Shown here piece by piece: positions 1 through 12,589 of a DNA stretch of 64,000 bases. The stretch is from Penelope pileata (taxonomy: Eukaryota; Chordata; Aves; Galliformes; Cracidae). The position numbers and the translations under genes were made by a program. The notes under the pieces were generated by a model. That model ran no database searches. It had not been told where the DNA came from and was given only the letters and a program-made list of their open reading frames with translations. The first letter of the stretch is position 1. Each line of letters starts with the position of its first letter. Location: NCBI GenBank assembly GCA_013396635.1, contig WBMW01004108.1, positions 945,694 through 1,009,693 of the forward strand, read 5' to 3'.

Positions 1-2839
1 CCTTGTCTGTGCAGCATCACAAAGCACCGTGCATTGGAGCCAGGCATTAAGCCACCAGTGGACCAGTGCTGGCAGACCATGAAGAACACATCAGTGTCAG
101 GAAAGACAGAGATAAAACCATCTCTTCATTAATGAGATGGAGAGACTGTAACAGGAGTAAGTTCCAGCCTGATTTCTTGAAGATTTCATATGGAAAAGGC
201 ACAGCACAGCTGTAGGTAGGCAGACTGGAGGTCACATCCTCTGTAGGAGTGTGTGGAGCAGCGATGGAACATGATCTCAGCTTACAGATAAGATACTTCA
301 GCCTCCCCCACATCACAATTCTCTAACTTGGTTGTCCAAGGCCATAGTATGGATCTGAAAATGCATTTATCACGATCTTACCTGTAGGGAAGTGTAAAGC
401 AGAAGGCAACATCATGAGTCTCAGCTGTGACACTTTTCTGTTATTTTGCATTGATTCACACTGGACATTATCCCTTAGCTGCTATAAAGGCACATGGCTC
501 TAAAAGAATTGTAAATAATTCATTTTAAGTGGCATGTGACTTGCAGTCTGGCTTGAAGAAAGAAAGAAAAGGGAGGGATTTTTTTATGTTTTTGCAAGAT
601 TTTCCTTCAGTTGTATTTTAAAGCCTCATTTCCACACCTCCACTAAGTCCATCACCAAATGCAGCCCCTTGGATAATTATGAATATTTGTCATTTGACTG
701 ACATAATAGAGACACGGATTGGCCTCAGCTTAAGACTCAGATACATATGGACAATGTAAGATCACTAGAGCCTCTCCAGTTACTGCATGAACCTGCTCAT
801 AAATATGCCACTTCATCTGTAAGTTAGCATTGGTTCATCCAGCATGTCAACAGTTGAATAAAAATCTATACAAAAAAACCTGAAAATTTATTTTTAGGGA
901 AAATATGGGCACTTCATCTGGGAAACTTTCTACTTAAAGTCATGCTCAAGTAGAAATCTGCACTCGTGGCATGTCCTCTCCTCTATCTTTTCAAGTCTGG
1001 GCAAACTTAAAGGATAAAAGATAAAGAATAAGCTGTAAATGAGCGTGGAGAAGACTAATGCAAAACGTAGCCAAGAAAAACAGTGGATGTCTCTGTGGAA
1101 ACCACATCCTTTGAAATATCTGCAGTGAAATCTTATGCCCACAAATTTCATTATCCTATCTGTTCTCTTGTGTGTCACTTCAGCTTATTTCTCCCCATTG
1201 AAGAATCCCCACATGCACTGCCATACACAAGGGAATGTGTATTATCTGGAGATAATTAAAAGAGGGGAAAAAATTCCTGAGGAGTGAAGGAATGGTGAGA
1301 AAAGTATAGATTTGTGGTTTCACTTCTTCTGGAAAACTCTTTCCTGATGTCAGTAACAAACCATTACTGTAAATAGCCACCAGGCACGAAAAGAAACGGT
1401 CTCCCATTCCTGCCATCACATCCCCCTCCTTTCTGTTACTGGAATTGCCCTGTGATAACATTTGCTCTGATCTATGGGTCCCCTTTTAGAAGAGAGATGT
1501 GCCCTTGGTTTATGAGTAGAAGACTGCCTGTTGTCATCTCCTAAGTCCTCCTTGATTTTCACTGTGAGTTTTCTTTGACATGAAGACAGTAGCTACGCAG
1601 GGAGATTAATGAAAGGAGGATTCAGTGGAGAGCTGGTCAATAGAGTCTGAGTCATGATTCATCCTCTCCTAAAATAGAAGTCTAAAACAGATCTGCTGAT
1701 CACATCTAAAAGTGGCTGCTTCTCCATGTCAACTACATGGAGCCCAGAGAGCCTGGATCACCAATAGACAGCTATGTTGTATTTACCCAAAGCCAAGTGA
1801 GAAGAGGAGAACTTCAGATATGTTTAATTATTTCTACTGGACTACCCTTCTCCCTTCCAGGAACTTCTCTTGAAGGAAGAAAAATATATCCTCCATGAGA
1901 ACCACACCATGGCAAAGACTTAGAGCACCGCATCTCACATTCACAAGACAATGGCAGAGATGCTCTCTGAATGCTTCAAGATTTATTTTTGTAAGTGGGA
2001 ACATTTACATGCCCACAGGTCAAGCCAGGAGCACTTCATAAGCACACTTTTGTTTCAAAGTTGGCACAGATCTTGGCAGCTGAGGACCACTACAAAGTTT
2101 TGTGGACGTGAATGAATGTTTTCTTTGTATAGCATTGTTCCTTCCACCATACCCAATGCTCTTAACACACTTTGCAAACTGACATTCAATCTAGGAGAGC
2201 GTAATCTTCATTTTTTTGTGTTTCCAGGAGATGTTTGGATAGGGATATTAAGAAGAGTTCGTTTCACCTGAGTAGGAGCAGCTCCACTGGTGTGGGACAC
2301 CAGGTGTGGGGCTGGTTTCACAGAGCAAGATAAATACTGGTTTTGCACATGGATGTCTGGGCTGGTATTACAGCCAGTGGAGGGCTCATCAACACAGCCA
2401 ATGGAGTCTAGCAGGTAACTCTGCTAAACACACGTAGGTGCTTGATTCACCTGTCTAAATACAACCAGCTAGTGCCACTTGGGGGGGTCTGAGACATATC
2501 TGGCACACTGACAGAGTTACAGGCTGTCCTCATGCTCGTGATGATGAAATATGGAGGGTAGGAGAGATACCCTGAGACATTTATGTGATACGAGACACCT
2601 CTATGTTCAAACAACGAACACAGCTGTGCAGTGGATGTGTCCCAGATAAACACTGGTTTTCTTGAGAGCTCAGACACCGAGGGTGCATGTGGATATGCAA
2701 TTGTGGACACTGCATCCTAATCCCTCTCCTAAAAATTATGTAAGGTGAACCCCAGCTCCTCGACGCCTCTGTTAGCATTTCCCTGCCTTGCAAAACAGTT
2801 GTGTCAGACCACACTCTGCACTTTCTAGAAATACCACAG
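1..2839. other. Unique noncoding sequence, no gene recognised
   Basis: No known protein, RNA gene or clear mobile element is visible. Open frames of up to about 95 codons occur on both strands, but they overlap one another, lack recognisable domains and have no consistent splice sites. A pyrimidine-rich stretch ending in CAG lies on the minus strand near 383, followed by GTAAGA, so a splice site could be argued there. No matching exon was found. Confidence 0.55.
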
Positions 2840-2950
2840 CAGCAGTGGTCTCTGACTGTTGAGATCCCGTTGACTTCCATGAGAGTTCAGATACTCTGTG
2901 CACATACAGGCAGCATTCTCTCACTGCCTATAATGGGAGTTGGAGTGAAT
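2840..2950. repeat. Possible degenerate ancient amniote repeat
   Basis: The segment holds a core reading CCGTTGACTTCCATGAGAG, followed by a second similar block with TATAATGGGAGTTGG. This resembles the TTGACTTCAATGGGA core of very old short interspersed repeats common in reptile and bird genomes. The match is from memory and weak, and no family name is offered. Confidence 0.3.
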
Positions 2951-5888
2951 TAGCTCAGCTGTAGGCAACGGCATTGTGGATTTGCACTTTCTCAAGTGTA
3001 GGCATCTCAGTTTAGGAGTCTTAATCTGTGAGCTAAACCCCACCTCGGCTTTACTCTGTTAAGCTGAAAAACAAACTCCATCATCCCATTTGTAGTAGGA
3101 TTTAGTGCCAGTGTGGGCTGTAAAAGGTGGTAGGAATATTACATTTTATATCTCCTTCCTGGCAGGAATGTTTTGTTGGTTTGCACGAGAGATGGCTGGA
3201 TGCAGGATGAGTAATGGTTGGTTTCAGCACTTTTTTCTTTTTCTTCTGCATGATTTTCAGAGGGGTTTCAGTGCAATGCATGGTGCTCTGGAACATCTTT
3301 CTTCAAAGCATTGCAAATTAATGCAATACACAAAGAATATTAATTTTAGTATTCTATTTCTAAAAATATTCTATTTTAATATTCTATTCTAATATTACAT
3401 TGCTATAAATCCTCATAAGGTCACAGTCACAGCCACTGCAAAGTGGCAGAAGGTCTGGGCAGATGACCTAATGTCTGCTCCTGTCCACCTCCTCATCCTT
3501 ACACTTAACTGATAATTAACCATGAAACCATAACCAAGAGAGCTGGAAGAAAGTGGAAGGAGAGCAATGAGGGCCCAGACCTTGGTAGAAAAGCATTTCT
3601 GGGTAAGAAAATGCTGTAGGGCACTGTAGACTTATAATACTGATGGGCTGGGATATCATTTGCCCTCTTCTGTTTACAGCCATCCCAGCAGATTCTATTC
3701 AGTGTCTGCTTGCTTATTCCAAAACTCTTTAGGTTTTGTGCAGAAGGGAAAACTTCCAATATCACTGAAGAATTTTTGCTTATGAACCAACTCTACATCT
3801 GCCCTCCAGCAATTAAAGCAGAACTGAAGCAGCAACAACAACAAAAACAAAAAAAGAGTGGCTTGTCTTTAAATTTATATGGCACAAAGCACCGGCAGCT
3901 CGAGAAATGAGAGAGCGTTTAGCTCTGCCCTGAGACTCGTGAAAAGAAGTTTGAGACAAGTTGGCCATTGGGCTGGGAAATAAAAAGGGACCTTTTCTAT
4001 CTGTGCATTCAGCAATCTCTGTTTGCACTGGGAACCTCCTGGCTCTCCCACTTCACCTAAAGCCTCCAGGTGTATTTTATAAGCCTCGTAATAGGTTTGG
4101 AGCCTCAGTTCAGGAGTTTAATTTTCACGTACGATGCCATCTGCTGTCTGGACAGCCCTAAGGGGAATCCTTATTAAAATAACTCTGGAGCAGTAAAGCT
4201 GTATGTGTAGCTTTACAGCTCATGGAAGGAATTACAGCCATTCAGCCAATAGGAAGAATTGCTCCATGACAGCATGATAACTTTGCAGTGTATGTAGGGC
4301 CTCCAGTTCAACAAGAAGCTGCTCTCCAAAGTTTGAAATAAAGCCTTAGCAGGTGAAAATTAGCGTAACGAATAGTATTTCTGCAGCTACAGTATTTTAT
4401 ATGGTTTACAAAACCATGTTTACCAGTGGAGAAATGTGGAGAATATGATTTTTCCAATGTCACCCAACCCTTGGCTGTCACCCTCTGTTCTGAAGTAGAA
4501 AATCTTTCAGAAATGAGAAGACTTTAAGGGCTTTCACACCAAACTCTTCCTTTAGCATGGAGGAAATTTAAGCTTCCGGAAGCATCCACTGAAATGGTAA
4601 AGCAACATTCAGAGCAGTGTCAATTTCATTTAACTTTAGAGAGTCTGCAATGCAGACGAAGGCGTCTGAGCCAGCCATCTGAATCTCCCTTTAGAGTTAA
4701 GGGAGACAAATTTAACTCAGCCATTAGAGTTAGGGACACTATTCCTGAAGATAATGTCTGAAGACAAACTAATTTTATCATAAAGTGCCTATTTCTGTCT
4801 GTTCTCTACAAGGCATCCTATGGAAGATCATCTCAGCCCTTGGTGATCGCACTGTAGACGTCTGCGTTTTTTAGAGGAGGGTTTTGGGTTTTCTTTCCTC
4901 ATAGCCACACATATATCCTGAATCATTCCCATATGAATTCCAGGTTATTTTGACTTTGACCACAGGGAATATCATTCAGGATGTGATTACACCACTGGGA
5001 TGACAAAATGTGATCAGCTCTGCCATGGCATATCCATAGGGAGAAACAGCTATAGCATAGCTATAGCCCTGACAATACAGAATTATATAAGAGACAAGGG
5101 ATACATGCAGAGGTAATTTCTCTTATTAGGCCAATCAATGTCACTGGGAGAAGAAGTGACAAATCCTTTCATTGAAGCCATTCTTATAATGAAAGGTAAA
5201 GTCTACATATTGTCTTCACTTCTAACTGAGGACCAGGGCAGTGCATCTGGGGCTCTGTTATGGACTGCTTTAATGGCAGTGTTTCCATCTCCTTATCCAA
5301 AATAATGAAAGAAATTATACTTTTCTATCCTAACCATGACGTTTACTTGATTCTGATCGAAAGAAATTAAGAAATTGTTTTTCTGCAGTATTGGTTGAAT
5401 GGTGATGTTTGGTGGCAGGGTTAAACAGAGAGAGGAAGGGGCTGTGTGGCATTGTGGGCATCACCCAAGAACAAAGATCTTCTGAGACCTTGAGATCTTC
5501 TGGCCAGTGGTTCAATGGCCAATCTCAGCCAATCTCTGGTTGAGATCTTCTGGCCAATGTGACCTGCTAGGGTAAGCATCCCCTCAGCCACCTCCCCATT
5601 TATCACTTATGTATTGAAGAGGGAAATAAAGAGAATACAAATGGCAAGGCTGTAGGCTAGCCACTTTGTGGTTAGGATCTTCTATCCTCCTCTTGAATCT
5701 GTGAATGCAATTAAGCAAAAAAGAAAGAGACTAATTGGGACATGGACAAGCCAAGCAGGTACCTGCTGGCTGCTGAAACAAGGGAGGGAAGGAGGCTACT
5801 CCTCCAAACTACTCAGCCTGTGACTACCTGGGCAAAATTAATAAGGGGCTGGCCACTTTGCAAAGGTTGTGTGAAGCGCTGAAAAATA
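2951..5888. other. Unique noncoding sequence with a short direct repeat
   Basis: No gene is recognised. The only internal structure I see is a perfect 17-bp direct repeat (TTGAGATCTTCTGGCCA) at 5490-5506 and 5540-5556, with GGCCAAT words between the copies. Open frames here are short, overlapping and domain-free. Confidence 0.55.
5490..5556. repeat. 17-bp direct repeat, 50-bp period
   Basis: TTGAGATCTTCTGGCCA occurs at 5490-5506 and again at 5540-5556. Related words (AATCTCAGCCAATCTC) fill the gap, so this may be an old local slippage duplication. No mobile element ends are seen. Confidence 0.8.
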
Positions 5889-6434
5889 CAGGGGCTGATC
5901 CGAAAGTAATGCCTCCTGTTTTATTATGTTGGCCCATGGCATCAGAGGCGGATGTTGGTGGCATGACAGCAGAAGCTGAGCCTTCCCACCAATATTCTGT
6001 TACATTTTGTTGCTGTGTGACAGATGGCAGCAGAGGGGCAGTCTGACAAAGTGACAACTGACATGGAATTGTGGCTGAAGCAAAGGTGTGAAATTGAATT
6101 CCTCCATGTGGAAAAATGGCATCCACTGACATCCGTCGATGCTTCCTGAATGTTTATGGAGATCAAACAGTGGATGTGAGCGCAGTGAGGGGTGGTGGTG
6201 GGTTTCAGCAGTGGCAACAACAGTGGTGACCTCTGCTGCTGCAGATTTCTACAAGCACAGCATGCAGCCTCTTGTTCATTGCTGATTAAAATGCACAACT
6301 AATGGTGGTGACTCTGTTGAAACAGAGTTTTGTAGCTGAGATTTTGCTTTATCAAACATTGCTATTGTGCTCCTTGTACCTATTGTAATTTCCATGGAAA
6401 CCAATAGAAAGCATTACTTTCAGAGCAACCTTCC
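5889..6434 (+). mobile_element. Galluhop-like mariner, internally deleted copy
   Basis: This is a Tc1/mariner DNA transposon remnant of 546 bp. The left end reads CAGGGGCTGATCCGAAAGTA and the right end, reverse complemented, reads GGAAGGTTGCTCTGAAAGTA. Both continue with ATGC, giving 24-base terminal inverted repeats whose inner 11 bases are identical. A TA dinucleotide flanks each side (5887-5888 and 6435-6436), the expected mariner target duplication. Inside, from about 6026, broken frames resemble the N-terminal helix-turn-helix part of a mariner transposase (for example MELWLKQRCEIEFLH). From about 6235 the sequence resembles the transposase C-terminal end. The catalytic middle is missing and stops are present, so the copy is dead and non-autonomous. 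A full mariner is about 1.3 kb. The family name is from memory of the chicken element. Confidence 0.85.
6026..6350 (+). pseudogene. Mariner transposase remnant (N- and C-terminal pieces)
   Basis: From an ATG near 6026 the reading is MAAEGQSDKVTTDMELWLKQ and onward into a helix-turn-helix-like segment, with stops after about 40 codons and again later. A segment near 6235-6350 resembles the transposase C-terminus. The DDD catalytic core is deleted between them. It cannot encode an active transposase. It would be the only coding content of the surrounding element. Confidence 0.65.
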
Positions 6435-6436
6435 TA

Positions 6437-9400
6437 ATAGAGGGAAGTACAGCAAAGTTTCTGAACTTCCTTGAACCTTGTAACCAGGCCAGCTGTGTCC
6501 AGAGCTTAACATGCCAGCTCATCCCAAACGCTAAGTTCTTTAGATTTTCTGTGTTGATATCATTTATTGGGTTTGGTGGAGAAACATCATCAAAATTCAT
6601 ACTAGACCTGTGCTGCCCACCCCAGCAGTGATGTGGTCCCATCTGGACTCCACAGCCCCACTGGCTGGGCACAGCTGTGATCTGAGATCCCTTGGGCTGC
6701 AGTTTGCTGGCACAGAGCAGTCTGCAAGGTTCTGAGCTCTGTGGAGCCTGCTGCTGGGTATGTTCACTCCCCAGCCTTTCACAGGCCACGTGTGTGCAAT
6801 ACAACCAAGGCAGAACAAAATGTGAGAGATTAAGGCTGTAGAGAAAAAAACTCTACCACTCCTCTTGACTTTAATTCAGCAACAAGAGAGGAATTGTGGC
6901 TGCTGACTGTTAAGAAATTTCTGTCTTAACTCCCACGAAAAGCCAGGAAAATTCAGTTGGTCATAAACATCAGTAAGGACACAAAGATCACCCTCAAAAT
7001 AAATCTGCTCACTTCATCAATATAAAAGGCAGCAAGAAGCTCCTTGCTTCTTTTCATGGATGTGCAAATCCGTCCTCAAAAAAAAAAAAAAACAGTTTGC
7101 TGGAGTATATGAAAACCTATATAGCAATAAGAAGATAAAACCTCAGCTTTTATAAACAGAACATCTTTTCTCGATGCAGTAATTTTACCTTTGCATCAGG
7201 ATTTGACTCAAATTCATCTTGATGTCTCATTCAGGACCATGAAGGTGTAGCTGCATCTGTATCTGACTTTAATTCTCATGTTCAATATTCCATGCAGTTA
7301 GTAAAGTACCTAAAAAACTGTGTTGACTGAGGCTAGGACATTTGCTAATGCAAGTCACTGCAGTTGTATTGATTTAGTGCATTAGCTAAAGGACTGACTC
7401 GAAATTTTCAGATTGCTAACGGTTATAATTTGGTCTTCTATAATTAGAAGTCATCAAGACCCAATCAACACACTCTATCTCACTTGCTATCAGTAAGCAA
7501 ATGCTTCTTGGAACTGGCTTGTTTTGTTTCCTATCCAGCTGGTATATTAATCCCAGAAATTCAATATTTGCTTAAGATAAAATGTCCTCCCAAGAGAAAT
7601 CAAAGCCAGAACGCTGCTCTACCAGGCACGTGCAGGAAGAACAAGTGGGAAACATTCCCCTTTTCTAGAGCTCAGCTCTGACAATGGGAACGTGGAGGAA
7701 ATGGCAAACAGAAAATAGGAGGAAAAAATACAAGAAGTGCAAATATGGGGACAAAAGTAGGAGTAGAGTGAATTGCACATAATGGAGCGTGACATCTTTT
7801 GAGTACCAGCAGTTTTTCAATGATTTTCAGATTCTGTAAAACAAGGTCTCACACATCCATGTGCTTTCTGATGGAGCCACTGGTGCTCCATCAGACTGAG
7901 CTCTGTTGGCTCTAATCTGGTAGGATCATGGACAGTTATAAAGGTTATGCCAATAGTAAAGGTCTTTGCAGATAGTAGTGATACCAGTAACAACACTTCA
8001 GGCCAAGTCATCTGGTTTCTCACTTAAATATTTATTTCCTTGTATCTCCCACCTTTTGTGCCATCCGGACTTAGCTAACACAGGTACATTATGACAAGTT
8101 AAAAACCCATCTTCAATAGATGAGTAGACATGTCCTTAAAATTTCTCTGAACATTTCCCAACAAGCCTATTAAAAGAAAAATCCAGATGTTTCAGCTCCT
8201 GATCACACTCCTTTCCACAGTTTTTTTTAATGCTAATACTAGATGTCTCCATTCCATATATATATATGTGCATAAAATAAAGTAAATCTTGCATGTGTGC
8301 AAACACACACTGCAAAGACAAAGCTCACAATATTCAGAAATATTTTCCTGCCTTGTTTTATACTGGTGCTTCTCATGGCCATACCAAAAGTTGTTTGAGT
8401 TTTAGGGTTAGTGTCAGAGCCATGAGAAATACGGAGAAAATCAGTGTAATTAGTGTGTGATGTCTCTTCAGTGATTGTAGATAGCTCCTAGAACTACAAC
8501 AGACAAAAGGTTATAGGAGTTATTAAAAAACAAACAAACAAACAAACAATGCCTCAAAAGTTGTTCTAACATAAATAACCCTATGGCAAGAATACCTGGA
8601 AATCCAGCATGAGCTCTTATTTTGCTTTTCTCCTTTTTTGGCACACAAATATTGCAAAAATATCACAAGAGAATTCCATGTCCAGTTTCAAATGCTCCCT
8701 CTGGCCAATACAGAAAGCAAGTTGTGAGAACTCAGACTTTCCTCTTACTTGTCAGCAATTATTATGGAATGTTCTCCCACCTTGATGGGCTTCAGGACTT
8801 GAAAAGTGTCACCAACATACCCTGCTATCTAGCATCCCATATGGGGAGATATTCTGTCTCTGTCAATGGCCAATGGAAGATCGAGTGCCCACAGATTGTA
8901 TTACGTATATGGCACAACGTAGCTCCATGCAGATATACCTGAGCCAGCTTTGAATATATGTTCATTTGTCAGAACCAAAATCAGTGGAAATCTGCCAATG
9001 GAACAGTCTTGAAAGGAGTGACAGCTGACAGGTTGCCTGTAAAGTCACAGCAACGCTTCTTTGTTGACAAAGTTTAATGAGATGGAAAGTCTTTCCACCT
9101 GAATTCCCCAGACCCTTCCTAGCAAGAAGTTGGTTTTACTATGAGATGTGAGTTACTTGTGTTAGGAAAAATTCTATCTTACTGAAAGATTCAGGAAATC
9201 TTTCTTCATTGCTAAATTAAGGGACAGATGTGTATGTTGGGGAAAGAGAGGAGGGAAGGCTTGGTTTAGATGTGTCTGGCAGAAAGTCCAGCATCCATGG
9301 ACAGATGGGAATACTGAATGCTACCACCCACTACCATCCACTCCAGGTGCAAGGAGTGCCAAGTCCTCCAAACAAAATGAAAGGCCACTCCTCCACTGGG

Positions 9401-12400
9401 GGACTGGATCAAGGGGGTCTGAGACATCTCATTCAAACACAGATGTAAAATGTGGACGTAAAAATGTGCCTTAATCTGGAGCTGCATTTTGCCACAGATT
9501 CGTTGACTAAATGCAAGAGTCTGAATTCAGATTAGGCACAAAGGCACATCCTGCTGAGCATCCAGAAGCAGGTTGTGCAATATATCATTACAAGCTGCAT
9601 GTAAAACCAATGATTTCCAAGACAGTTTGCTCATGCTCTTACTGAGCATATGTTGCCCAAGAAGAAAATTCTTTTCATTATTGTTCTTAGTGCTTCATTG
9701 CAGTTACTGCACAGAGACAAACACCTGAAAGAGTCTACAGGATAATGTCTGTATATGCAATAGGGATGGGACTCTGTTCCACACACTCCTATGCCTACAG
9801 GTGTTTGAAAGACCTCAGAGTACCCCAGTCTTGTATATGGGGCTTGCAGATGCAACTGAGGATCTATAGGAAACTCCCTTCTGGTAAATCCATATGGAAT
9901 AGGTCAGGGTGTTTCATGTGATCCCAAATGTCTGTCTTTGGGCAACTGAATCCTGCACTAGACACTTAACTTCCCAGTAGGTCTTAAATGGATGATGAAA
10001 AGCTAGTAATTTTATGCCATGGAGTCTAGACATGTGGCTGACAAAACGTGTCTTTGCATTAGGGAGAGATGTACAGCTCCTTCACTTTATTAACAACTTC
10101 ATTAACTTTATTAACCAATTACAGTGAAGTCACAGATAGCCAGCCCACGTGTACCTAGATACATTTATGTGAGTGAATCTGCAAGCTAATTCCCACATGA
10201 GGAGGGGAAAATCATCACCAATGGTCAGTCCTGCTCATTATTTCACGCTTCTAAAGAGAGGCTATAGTCCAACATCACCCATCACCTCTCTCAGCAATAA
10301 AATTACATCTGTTCCTTCTGTCTCTTTCAATGTAATGCTGAAGCACTTTATAAGGATAAATAAACGTGCTCTAGGATATTCCCTATGAAGCAATGAAACC
10401 ACTTTCATCTCTATCCAAGCCCATGAGGCTGATGAGGGCTGTTGAGTTGCCCAAGACCAAGGCAGATGTCTTCAGCGTGAGGCTGTGATACGGCCTTCAT
10501 CCTGCCCATTCCCAGCCAGTGGCCAACCTCTCACTGTAATAATTGCGGTCACCTACCTGTTTTGGATGAAGAAGCCTGACATGTGTGTCCTGGGATTTCC
10601 TAATCTCACACCTTGACTTTGTCAGAGGCATGAGGACCACAAAACCAACTGGAGAGTGGGTTGAAAACAATCGCTACCAAGAAACATAGGGTGAAAATAG
10701 AAAGAGACAGTGGAAAAAAAAATGAAAGGAGATGGAAGCCTGAAAGATGTTGGATGAAGGAAAGGAAACTGTAACATGATACTCAGTACCAGGCAGGTGG
10801 CCCCAGGCCAGGCTGTAACGAGGACCATTGCCCCAGCAGCGCGGAGTGGGCCCTGCTTGCTGAGTCTCTGTTTGGCCATGAACCTGGGTGTTCCAGCAGC
10901 AGCATGTGAAAATATTTAGTCTGCTGCAGATGGGAATGTTTGGGAAAAGAGATAGGAAGGCCTGCATTCCTCCAGCCCCACAGCCCAATCCTCCCCACAT
11001 TCCCTGGCGCTCCGCCAGTGCTCAGGCTGCTGGGTTTTTTGGGGATCTTTTCTTGTTTCTCTTTCTTTTGCTCAGATCAAATGAGAAGTGGATGTTGTTT
11101 TAGTATCAGCCCTTTGGTTTAAAATCAGAGATGGAGAGGGATCACTGGCTGGATGTGAAAGAGTTTTGGGGAGAGGATGAAAATCCCTTTCTTTGGTCTT
11201 CTCTCTCTTTGCACCATCTACGTAGAAAGGCAGCTTTGCCAGACAAAGGCAATCTCCCTATCTTCCAAAATCAACCAAAAAAAGCCCAATCTGGGCCCTG
11301 ATATCTAAGCCTGACTAAAAAACAGACATATATCTGGAAATAATTATAATAATAATAAATAATTTAACTGTTTTTTCAGAGGTGAGTTGCAAATGCTTTG
11401 CCCCAACTCAGAAGACACTCCAAGGTAGAGGTCAAAAAAAAGAAGAGAGCTAGGAGAGCTGCACGGCTCCCAGCAGATGCCAGCTTCCAGAGGTACAAGA
11501 GAAATCAGCCACCAGCCTATTTCAGTACCAAATACAGTTGTCTTTGTAGTAGGCATTGGCCACAGAAGATGAAATGAGGTGCTGAGAGAAATCAGATGGG
11601 TTATTTCAGCTTTCTCTGAGCATCTTCATTGCTTGGATCACACGTACATCATCTGTGAAATGAGAGAATAAGCCACAGTGGTGTAGCCTGGATGCAGAAG
11701 GAGTTTCTCCCCCATTAGTGTGCTGTGAGGATGCTTTGGCCACATCTATCCAAGAAAAAAAGCAAAAACAAAGAGAGCAGGATCAGGGAACATTTTCGGT
11801 TCTTGGAATTCCATCCCTCAGACAGGTAGAATGCTGCACCTGTCCCTGCATGATTTTGGCCTTGACCAACCATCCCTCTCCTGTACTTCAGGAATTAGCA
11901 CAGTCCAGAGACCATTTCCCCACAGACAACTCAGATGCAGACACCCTCTCATGTAGGCTTTGGGAGCTCAATGATTTAATGTGGTCAGACTGTGCTTAGC
12001 TGTCCTCAGAGCCAGAGAAATGCCTGAGCTGGAGCTTAGCTCTGTTTAGTTTCCTCAGGCAGACGAAGCTGTTATTTGTTATTCTTCAGAACTCACCAGC
12101 CACAGGAATGGAGATATCCATAGGAATCAAGGAGCCTGGCCACGGTGGAACTGGTGGGGTTTTGCTGCTGATAGCTTTCAGGAACAGTTTGTTTGTGAGG
12201 CTAATTGAACTAAGAGAGGAGATCCCACAGCCCATGCAGGCTGTTCAGCAGGCCTTTGACTTTTTATCCATCTCACCCTTCCTTCCGGGCGTTTTTCATG
12301 CTTTAGAAAAAAACAATATTTGTTAAGCAGGGCGGGAAGCATTTTCCCATTTCTTTGGAATTACCGATTTATACCAAAAAAAGTCCTCATTCTGATACAG

Positions 12401-12550
12401 AAGTAATGAAATTTGAAAACATCCCATGCAATGAAATTTATGACCAAAGCAGGAGGTGAAAAGGGAGAGGCAATTTTGTGGCATGGTTCATTCTAATTTC
12501 AGCTGCTTTTATTTGACATATGCTCTTTTTATTTTTTATTTTTTTTAAAG
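6437..12550. other. Unique noncoding sequence with small microsatellites
   Basis: No gene recognised. Contents are an A15 run at 7078-7092, a short TA repeat near 8258, a CAAA repeat at 8525-8549 and an AT-rich AATAAT stretch at about 11341-11362. A minus-strand block near 12097-12214 has a pyrimidine-rich TCTCCTCTCTTAG acceptor and a GTGAGT donor. It is weaker than the four exon-like blocks listed separately. Confidence 0.5.
8525..8549. repeat. (CAAA)n microsatellite
   Basis: About five CAAA units follow a short A run. Simple-sequence slippage repeat. Confidence 0.9.
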
Positions 12551-12589
12551 GAAATGAAAAGCTGTGTGGATGCATTCCATCATGAAAAG
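12551..12589 (+). other. Candidate 39-bp micro-exon
   Basis: A long T-rich tract ending in TTTTTTAAAG is followed by 39 bases and then GTAAGAAG, a good donor. Only one of the three frames is open, reading EMKSCVDAFHHEK (13 codons), and the length is a multiple of three. I do not recognise the peptide. Acceptor and donor patterns of this quality arise by chance in 64 kb, so this is a hypothesis. It could equally be a noncoding exon or nothing. Confidence 0.22.

Noticed and set aside
6352..6804. 150-codon minus frame overlapping the mariner 3' end
   Set aside because: It begins beyond the element, ends inside its right end antisense to the transposase remnant, and has no domain.
12097..12214. 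Minus-strand exon-like block with GTGAGT donor
   Set aside because: Acceptor choice is ambiguous and only one of three frames is open over a short length. Weaker than the four blocks reported.
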